Assembly: GCF_014898815.1 (NCBI RefSeq)
Contig: NW_026515429.1
Location: 1-64,000, forward strand
Direction: 5' to 3'
From: Panonychus citri
Taxonomy: Eukaryota > Arthropoda > Arachnida > Trombidiformes > Tetranychidae
DNA length: 64,000 nt
The position numbers and the translations under genes are program-made. Each line of letters begins with the position of its first letter. The first letter of the stretch is position 1. The notes beneath the pieces were generated by a model. The model had not been told where the DNA came from, made no database searches, and worked only from the letters and a program-made list of their open reading frames with translations. This document shows positions 57,992-64,000 of this stretch, in pieces.

Positions 57992-59322
57992 ATGGCAATT
58001 AGTAAAACTGATTATCCTCCTGATCAAATTTTCGAACCAATTGTGTTAACAGACATACAAAGAAATGGTGATTTCTATGTAAAGAAGTTGGAAGAAAACC
58101 TCAAACAAAAACCGAGGAAAAAACTACAAAAAACTCCGAACAAAAAAGCCAAAGCCAAAGCTGAACCTGAAGTTATTATCCAGCTGATAAACAATATAGG
58201 AAAAGAATATACAACCTCAGATCATATGGAAATTGGACAATCCCAGGAAATACTTTCCAACATCTATTACCAACCGAATAATCCAGCAGGTTTTGCTTCG
58301 TCATTAAAACTTTTCAATGCCGCTAAGAAAGAGATTCCTAGTCTAACACATGAGCAGGTTAAGAGATGGTTAAAAAGTCAACTTACTTACACTCTACACG
58401 CGCAAGCTAGAAGAAAGTTCAAGAAACCCTATTATCGTTAGCAAAATAGATGAACAATGGGAGGCTGATCTTGTTGAAATGCAAGAATTTTCACGCCAGA
58501 ATAATGGCCAGAAATATATCTTAACAGTAATTGACTGTTTCAGCAAATATGCTTGGGCGCGGGCACTTTCTAATAAATCAGCAAAGTCCATTTCGGATGC
58601 TTTCAAAGATATTCTATCTACACGAACACCTGCTGCTTTACGAACTGATAAGGGAAAGGAATTTATTAACAAAACATTTCAAGATCTTCTTTCATCAAAA
58701 AATATCAGATATTATTCATCGAACAATCCTGATATAAAATGTGCTATAGTTGAACGATTTAATAGAACACTGAAAACTCGAATGTTTCGATATTTCACTT
58801 CAAAGGGACGAGAAAATTTATTGATGTATTACATGAGCTAATGATTGCCTATAATGGAAGTTTGCATAGATCAATTGGCATGGCACCGAAAGATGTAAAT
58901 GATGAAAACTCGAACTCCATTTTCGAAAAACTTTATGGAAAAAATCATTACGAGAAATTTATCAGGAACACCCTCATACATAAGATTGATGTTGGATGAA
59001 GTGCGAATGAAGTATAAGTTAGGACCGTTTGAAAAGGATTCTACCGAATTGGAGTGATCATGTATACAAAATTTCATCGGTGGATAGAACAAATAAAAAA
59101 GCAATTTTCACACTAGATGGTTATGATGGAACCAAAATAGAGAATAGAAAATTTTATGAGGAAGAGTTACAGAAAGTCCATGCAGAGGTACATCGTATTG
59201 AGAAAATATTGAAAAGACGATTATATAAAGGAAAGCCACAATACTTTGTTAAATGGTTAGGATATTCTGCAACTTACAATTCATGGATAGATGCACAAGC
59301 GATAACAACAATATCACAATAA
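57992..59322 (+). pseudogene. Retroviral-type integrase with C-terminal chromodomain, several frameshifts
   Basis: An initial Lys-rich frame (57992-58441) ends in the integrase N-terminal region (AARKxF-type helix). A shift near 58430 leads into the catalytic core at 58479-58841. The DDE triad is visible: Asp in ADLVEMQ, Asp in LRTDKGKEF and Glu in VERFNRTLK. Another shift near 58820 gives the core's last helices (RSIGMAPKDV), and two more near 58990-59030 precede the SH3-like part. The final frame ends with a chromodomain (VHRIEKILKRR...FVKWLGY...NSWI), stop at 59320-59322. Integrase joins element ends to host DNA, and the chromodomain probably steers it to marked chromatin. Confidence 0.8.
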
Positions 59323-59495
59323 TGAATGCTGAAATGTTTACGTTTACCATGCAAATTGTAACGCTTTTTTGTGTTGTTATTGCCTCACTTCTCAATCTTT
59401 CTCTTGGGATGGGAGATCAAAAGTTATGGCTGACTTTGCTTACAATGTCTCTAGGATGTATACTCCAACTCCAAATTCTCCAAAAAATTCCTTGA
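59322..59495 (+). CDS. Small two-helix membrane protein of the element
   Basis: The ATG overlaps the integrase stop (TAATG). The 57 codons contain two hydrophobic segments (TFTMQIVTLFCVVIASLLNL and LWLTLLTMSLGCILQL) separated by a short polar turn. Position and size fit small membrane proteins found in some Polintons. The family is not recognised. Confidence 0.45.
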   Translation: MNAEMFTFTMQIVTLFCVVIASLLNLSLGMGDQKLWLTLLTMSLGCILQLQILQKIP

Positions 59496-59573
59496 TGAGC
59501 CGTAATGCAAGTGAAAGTGATATAAAGCGCTCAATAAATATTTGATCAATTAAATTTTTTGTTTTAAAGAAAA

Positions 59574-60393
59574 TGCCTAATTCGTTTTATGTTTCACTTC
59601 CTAGTAATGTCTTTACTTATGAAAAAATAAAATTTCTGATTATATAACATATCTTCCTAAACCATTGAATTTGTCTGATGATTATCATGTTCTAACAGAG
59701 TTATCGTACACTAAAGTTGGTATAATGTTCAACAAAACTCATTATTCACACTTCATGACACTAGATCAATCATTTTACAAAAACCGGGTATAGCTCCAGG
59801 TGGTATAAGAACATCCATGATTTGATAAAAGCTATTAACGATAAAATTGAGTTTTATTCGAACAAGATAAATACTTACAACCTAAATTAGTTCTAGATGA
59901 ACACAGTCGAAAGGTGGAAATGAAATTTGGCCGTACTAGTGACGGAGTACCGATGCTAGTTTATTTAGGAAATGAATTAGAGGAAATGCTCGGTTTTCTA
60001 ATGAAAACTCAATGAATATGTTGGATGAGAATGTTTCTATCGTGCCATTAATAGGCGATAAATACATAAGATTGCAGAGTAAAAGCCCTGAAAGACTATT
60101 TGATATGAAGGAGAATTCATTCTTTAATGGTTTATAGTGATATTGTATCACATTCAATCGTTGGAAATACACAAGCTAATTTTTTACGATCTGCCAGGAT
60201 AGACGATCGTGACGAATTCGGATCTGACATAAATTTAATCTTTCAAAAACCATATTATTTTCCTGTTAATTCAAATTTCATTGATAAAATAAGAATTAAT
60301 ATAAAGGATGATACAGGAAATCCTATAGAATTTCAATTTGGAAGAGTTTCGGTGACTTTACACTTTAGAAAAACATGGAAAGCTATTATTTAG
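59574..60393 (+). pseudogene. Minor capsid (penton-like) protein, broken in the N-terminal half
   Basis: ATG 59574 opens MPNSFYVSLPSNVF, the typical start, but the frame stops after about 20 codons. Scattered open pieces then follow to about 60120, including LYGN-type turns. From 60127 the C-terminal half is intact: VYSDIV..SIVGNTQ, then YYFPVNSNFIDKIRINI and GRVSVTLHFRK. This is the conserved single-jelly-roll pattern of Polinton and adintovirus pentons. It forms the capsid vertices. At least three frameshifts are present. Confidence 0.75.
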
Positions 60394-60716
60394 AACAAGC
60401 AGGTAATGGAACTGCAATTCAATCTTTCTCAGGAGTACGTTATCAACGAGGCGGTGGCTTTTTCAGTAGACTTTTTACTAGTAAGGTTTTACCAATATTA
60501 CGTTATCTTGGAGACAAAGCCCTGGACACTGGAAAGGCTATTTTGAATGATGTCAAAACTTCTGCGACCAATAGAATCATCGATACTGTTCAAGAAGTAG
60601 CTCAAGAGGCTATAAAAAGAAAAGTGGGAAATGAAGATGGTCAGTCCGGCTCAGGTATAAAAAGGAGAAAGTTGACAAAAAGATCTTACATAGCTGATTA
60701 TAATTTTTTAAAATGA
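60375..60716 (+). CDS. Adenovirus pVI/pX-like minor virion protein
   Basis: The protein is 113 aa, overlapping the penton stop. It has a Gly-rich start (YQRGGGFFSRLF), an amphipathic helix (LPILRYLGDKALDTGKAIL), then a basic stretch ending GSGIKRRKLTKRS. This arrangement is typical of the small Polinton protein compared with adenovirus pVI/pX, thought to act in membrane lysis or DNA condensation and to be cut by the element's protease. Confidence 0.7.
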   Translation: MESYYLEQAGNGTAIQSFSGVRYQRGGGFFSRLFTSKVLPILRYLGDKALDTGKAILNDVKTSATNRIIDTVQEVAQEAIKRKVGNEDGQSGSGIKRRKLTKRSYIADYNFLK

Positions 60717-62006
60717 CCACTCAAAGCAAATATTCGAAAGAAGCTGTCCTTTCTGAATTGGATCTTTTTACGATACCACCTGTTCAGAAATCTATTGAGA
60801 GAAGCTATGAAGTACAATACAGACCAATATCATCTCTCGACTCTACAAAAATAATAGAGTTTTCAATTCCTACATCTAAGGATGAGTATATTCTTCTTCA
60901 TGAAACATATTTTTATGTGAAAATTCAACTTAAAATCCGAAAAGCAGACGATTCTGCGTTAACTATTCAAGACTGGGAAACTGTAACACCAGTAAATAAT
61001 TTACTTCATTCTATGATAAAACAAGTTGAGCTTGAAATTGGAGGGAAAGAGGTTACCATGTCTAATTCAACATACGCTTACCGAGCCTATATTGAAAACA
61101 TGCTAGGCTTCTCCGCTGATGCTAAAAACTCGCACTTGTCGAGTTGTTTGTGGATGGAGAATGCAATAAGGAGACGATCATTTTTCACTCCGAGAAGTTT
61201 TGCAGATGGTAGCAGTAAAGAAGTTGATCTTTATGGACGGCTACATTTTGATATGACATTTCAAGGCAAGGCTATACTTGGAGGTAAAGATATTAAAGTA
61301 AGAATCCTTACACGATCCTTCATTCTTCATGCAATGAGGATAGAGTAAGCGATGTTGCAATGGTGATTAAAGATGCATGTCTATACGTGCATAAAATGAA
61401 GGCTACACCTCAATTAACAAACGCACACTCAAAAGCTCTGGCTATTGCGCCTGCATGTTACCCTATTTCAAGGGTTGATTTACGACAAGCCTCTATCCAT
61501 GCAAACTCTCTTGATGCGGTTCTATAATATTATAACTGGACAACTCCTCGAAGATTATTCTTATTAATGGTTAAAATACAGCATTTAATGGTTCTAAGTC
61601 TCAAGATCCATTCCACTTTGACCATTTTAATGTTTCACATGCAGCTTGTTACGTTGATGGTGTTCAATTCCGACAAATGCGTATCAACCGACTTCAAAAT
61701 CAATTATGTGTACGAGAGTACTCTGGCCTATTTCAAGCAATGAATATGAACTCAACTGATACAACAGTAAATATTACTAGGAAGATTTCATGGGAGGAAA
61801 ACAATTTCGCCTTTAACTTTGCACCAGACCTGTCACATGGACCTGGTATGACTGGACATATTAACCCTATTAAAAGAGGCTCGTTGAGAGTTCAATTGAG
61901 ATTTTCTGAACCATTAAGAGAAACAATAACTGTACTTCTTTATTGCGAGTTTGACAATATTATTGAAATAGATTTAGAACGTAATGCTGTAACTGATTTC
62001 AAATAA
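60713..62006 (+). pseudogene. Major capsid protein (double jelly roll), two or more frameshifts
   Basis: The first frame (60713-61348) carries SELDLFTIPPVQKSIERS, then strands with LLHSMIKQVELEIGG and RRRSFFTPRSF, and a GRLHFD strand. It breaks near 61320. A second piece (about 61345-61525) and a third (61677-62006, ending TVLLYCEFDNIIEIDL) complete the second jelly roll in other frames. Total span equals about 430 codons, the usual size. The match to the Polinton MCP is clear, but capsids cannot be produced from this copy. Confidence 0.82.
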
Positions 62007-62011
62007 AAGTA

Positions 62012-62467
62012 ATGTTTGATTATGAAATAAAGAAAGCTCTTTGTTCTTACGATAAATTCATAGGATGTTTTGCGCGAGATAAAATACCTTCAATAGTTGA
62101 GTATCCATCATTTATTATCGTCAATACTGACAAGTCATCTGCTCCTGGAACGCATTGTTGCTATGAGATTTACATCGAATGAATGTGAATATTTTGATTC
62201 ATTTGGTTTACTCCATTGCATCAGGAAATGATAAATGCTATCGGGTCGCGTAAAATGTTGTGGAATGGCCGTTGTTTACAACACCCTTCTTCACGAACAT
62301 GTGGAGAGTTTTGTATAGCATTTGTAAAGTTTCGCTCTCTGAAATTTTCATTCATAAAATTTATCAAGTATTTTTCTGCTGATACAAAATCTAATGATAA
62401 AACAGTAAAAAGTATAAGTTCGGATGATTGGAATACAAGTTTTCAGTTGCATAACAAAAATGGATGA
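62012..62467 (+). pseudogene. Adenovirus-type cysteine protease (Ulp1-like fold), frameshifted
   Basis: ATG 62012 starts a frame with KFIGCFARDKIPSIV and PSFIIVNTD, reaching the catalytic-His region (APGTH, with the following Trp replaced by Cys). A shift near 62165 gives the EYFDSFG acidic-residue region, and another near 62215 gives the SRTCGEFCIAF block containing the catalytic Cys. Such proteases mature the capsid and pVI-like protein. All three catalytic regions are identifiable, but in three frames. Confidence 0.78.
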
Positions 62468-62969
62468 GTACACTTGCCCACGGGTTACAAACATGGTGGT
62501 CGCCTTCTCTCTACCTTTTGAGATAGATCTAAAACAGCTGATAAATATTTATCCTCAAACTGATTACCGACCTAAACGATTCAATGGTGCTATCATTAAG
62601 ACGAAAATAAATTGTTTACTAGTATTCCGAAATGGAAAGATTAATGTCGTCGGAAATAAGAGAATTGAGGATGCTGAAGATGCTGTTGATGAATTGTGTT
62701 TAAAATTGCATAAGAAAAAAGAATATACAAGAAGAATAGTTAATATCGTTGCTACTTGTGCATTAGGTCATCCAATTGTGTTGAATGATCTAGCAAACAA
62801 TGGAGACTTTGAATATAACCCTGAAATATACCCAGCTGCTTACTATAATATCGGTAAAGCTAAAATATCGGTTTTTCATACAGGAAAAATAATTTTCACT
62901 GGCTTTTCAGATTTTACAGATATTGTGAATTCTTTTGATGAAGTTCATTTGCTAATAAAAATGATTTGA
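62460..62969 (+). CDS. TATA-binding protein (TBP) homologue carried by the Polinton
   Basis: The protein is 169 aa from ATG 62460 with no frame break. It has the two-fold repeated TBP saddle. Repeat 1 contains YRPKRFNGAII and LLVFRNGKINVVG. Repeat 2 contains NPEIYPAAYYNIGKAK and ISVFHTGKIIFTG. These align with KRFAAVIM/LIFxSGKMVxTG and PELFPGLIYRM/LIFVSGKVVLTG of cellular TBP. Of the four Phe residues that wedge into the TATA minor groove, three are Phe (F41, F56, F139) and one is Tyr (Y124). It lacks any N-terminal extension. The likely role is redirecting or replacing host transcription initiation at element promoters. It follows the protease directly and precedes the convergent IAP gene. 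Confidence 0.8.
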   Translation: MDEYTCPRVTNMVVAFSLPFEIDLKQLINIYPQTDYRPKRFNGAIIKTKINCLLVFRNGKINVVGNKRIEDAEDAVDELCLKLHKKKEYTRRIVNIVATCALGHPIVLNDLANNGDFEYNPEIYPAAYYNIGKAKISVFHTGKIIFTGFSDFTDIVNSFDEVHLLIKMI

Positions 62970-63011
62970 TATTTTATAAGAAAACAGTTTATTTAATTAA
63001 TCAATTTCATT

Positions 63012-64000
63012 CTATATATGAGAGATACTTGATTTACAAATTGGACAATCGTCAAGCTGTGTCGCACAATCGATGCAAGAGATAGCGTGATCACATGGTG
63101 CGAATACTGTACCGATTTCTTTGTCGAGACATATCTTGCAAGTGTATCTGTCCTTATCATCAGTGGGTTGTGGTAGCTCTGTAAGGGGAGTAACTGTATC
63201 TGTTGGGGAGTTGATATCATCTACGAACATCTGTCCTCGCTTCAAATATAGATAACTACATTTAGAAGTAATATGCATGGACAGCCCATGCATTATCTCC
63301 TCTCCCAATTTGAGATTGTTCCATTGCAGTTGAAACATCTGGTGTGATCGTATACTCTAGTGTAAAAGAATCCGGCCTCTGCAAGTTCTTTGGGTGTTAT
63401 TATCTCATTGATCGGCCAATTTGAGAAAGTTTCAGTCCGACTTTGTAGTGTTCTAAACTGAAGGTTCAGCGGCTTAAAGTATCGTCGTCGATTGGATGAT
63501 TCTGAAAATGATACCAGCCTATTTCTTGTTATACGCCTAGATACTCTAGGAAAACGTCAGTTCGTTCTTTCGATTGCTGGAAATTGTTAGAATTTTCATT
63601 TCTGTTAGGATGTTAGAGATACCAGTGACATTATCATTGTTTTGTGGTCTTGGGTAGTCATCAACTACATCTTCTCCCTCAATTTGGTTAAATATAATCA
63701 CTCGATCCTCTGCAGTGTTATTAGAATGAAGGATTATTATTCTGTACTATCCTTGATTCTTCATTTCATAATTAACCATGACTCTTAGAGGCGTGTTTTC
63801 CTGTAGAACAACAGTTGATATAGATCTTGGTATATTACCACAAGGAAGACCTTGGATGAAAGGACAATCTGATGAATGAAGACGATGTTCAATCCAGTGT
63901 AAATCTTGCCAGATTGAGGCGTGGTAGAGGTATCCACAGAAAAAACATTTAACCTGTCGCGATATTCCTGTAAAGTAAAAACCATCGCGCGCTAGCTCCG
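63012..64000 (-). pseudogene. Inhibitor of apoptosis (two BIR domains plus RING), interrupted, 5' end outside window
   Basis: Reading leftward from the window edge, the first BIR begins LARDGFYFTG and has CFFC, then EHRLHSSDC (63998-63860). A stop follows near 63735, then an acidic linker. The second BIR begins near 63460 with LQSRTETFSNWP and AGFFYTR and has CFNC (63360-63345). A frameshift follows near 63300, then KCSYLYLKRGQ. The end is a C3HC4 RING (CKICLDKEIGTVFAPCDH... CPICK), stop at 63012. Both zinc ligand sets are visible. Such proteins block caspases and promote ubiquitination, delaying death of infected cells. At least one stop and two shifts inactivate this copy. Confidence 0.75.

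Larger units (their letters stand above)
50807..64000 (+). mobile_element. Polinton/Maverick (adintovirus-like) element, right end outside the window
   Basis: Hallmark genes lie together in one orientation: protein-primed family-B DNA polymerase, FtsK/A32-type packaging ATPase, retroviral-type integrase with chromodomain, minor and major jelly-roll capsid proteins, pVI/pX-like protein and adenovirus-type protease. An IAP gene runs the opposite way at the edge. I could not find terminal inverted repeats or a target duplication. The left limit is unknown (it may reach back to about 49.5 kb) and the right end is not in view. At least nine frameshifts or stops in essential genes show an endogenous, no longer autonomous copy. 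Confidence 0.85.

Noticed and set aside
1..64000. tRNA, rRNA or other structured RNA genes
   Set aside because: I looked for tRNA-like A/B box spacing and conserved rRNA strings and saw none that I could support.

Overview
This window is nuclear DNA from an arthropod. It is AT-rich, with GT-AG introns that are mostly 50-150 nt, a few long introns, and many microsatellites. The best guess is a mite, possibly spider-mite-like. The guess rests on a single-exon degenerin/ENaC gene with broken copies beside it, and on clusters of secreted and duplicated genes. This is inference, because no rRNA or other species marker is present.

Layout. (1) 0.5-9.3 kb, minus strand: ensconsin/MAP7, three exons around a 6.5 kb simple-repeat-rich intron. 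(2) 9.3-12.6 kb: mostly non-coding, with two weak exon candidates. (3) 12.6-14.3 kb, minus: a four-exon equilibrative nucleoside transporter (ENT/SLC29). (4) 15.6-17 kb, minus: the 3' part of a jouberin (AHI1)-like WD40 gene. (5) 17-29 kb: a nest of segmental duplications. It holds two secreted-protein genes that share a leader exon but have different bodies, one of them a DUF26/Gnk2-type protein otherwise known from plants. It also holds DXO/Rai1-family genes: two near-complete copies, one wrecked copy and smaller remnants, all lacking canonical catalytic residues where these can be read. A broken ENaC copy lies here too. (6) 30-45 kb, minus: a tandem duplication of a twelve-exon plasma-membrane Ca2+-ATPase. 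The first copy is intact and the second is a pseudogene that kept its introns. Small TA-flanked inverted-repeat elements can be dated against empty sites in paralogous copies. (7) 45.5-48 kb: an intact ENaC gene, a small secreted-peptide gene and an ENaC remnant. (8) 48.7-50.8 kb: a decayed G/C-richer reading frame and minisatellites.

(9) 50.8-64 kb: most of a Polinton/Maverick (adintovirus-like) element running off the right edge. Recognisable are protein-primed DNA polymerase B, a degenerate NADAR/YbiA-like gene, the packaging ATPase, a chromodomain integrase, a small membrane protein, a penton-like minor capsid protein, a pVI/pX-like protein, the major capsid protein and an adenovirus-type protease. 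Beside these sit two unusual passengers: an intact 169-residue TATA-binding-protein homologue and, on the opposite strand, an IAP with two BIR domains and a RING. Many element genes carry frameshifts, so it is an ageing endogenous copy. In the host genes read exon by exon (ensconsin, ENT, the first Ca2+-ATPase copy) every splice phase is consistent, which argues against poor sequence quality as the sole cause.

Most interesting: the TBP + IAP + NADAR cargo of the Polinton, the DXO-like family with a rewritten active site, and the DUF26 protein whose leader is shared with an unrelated secreted gene.
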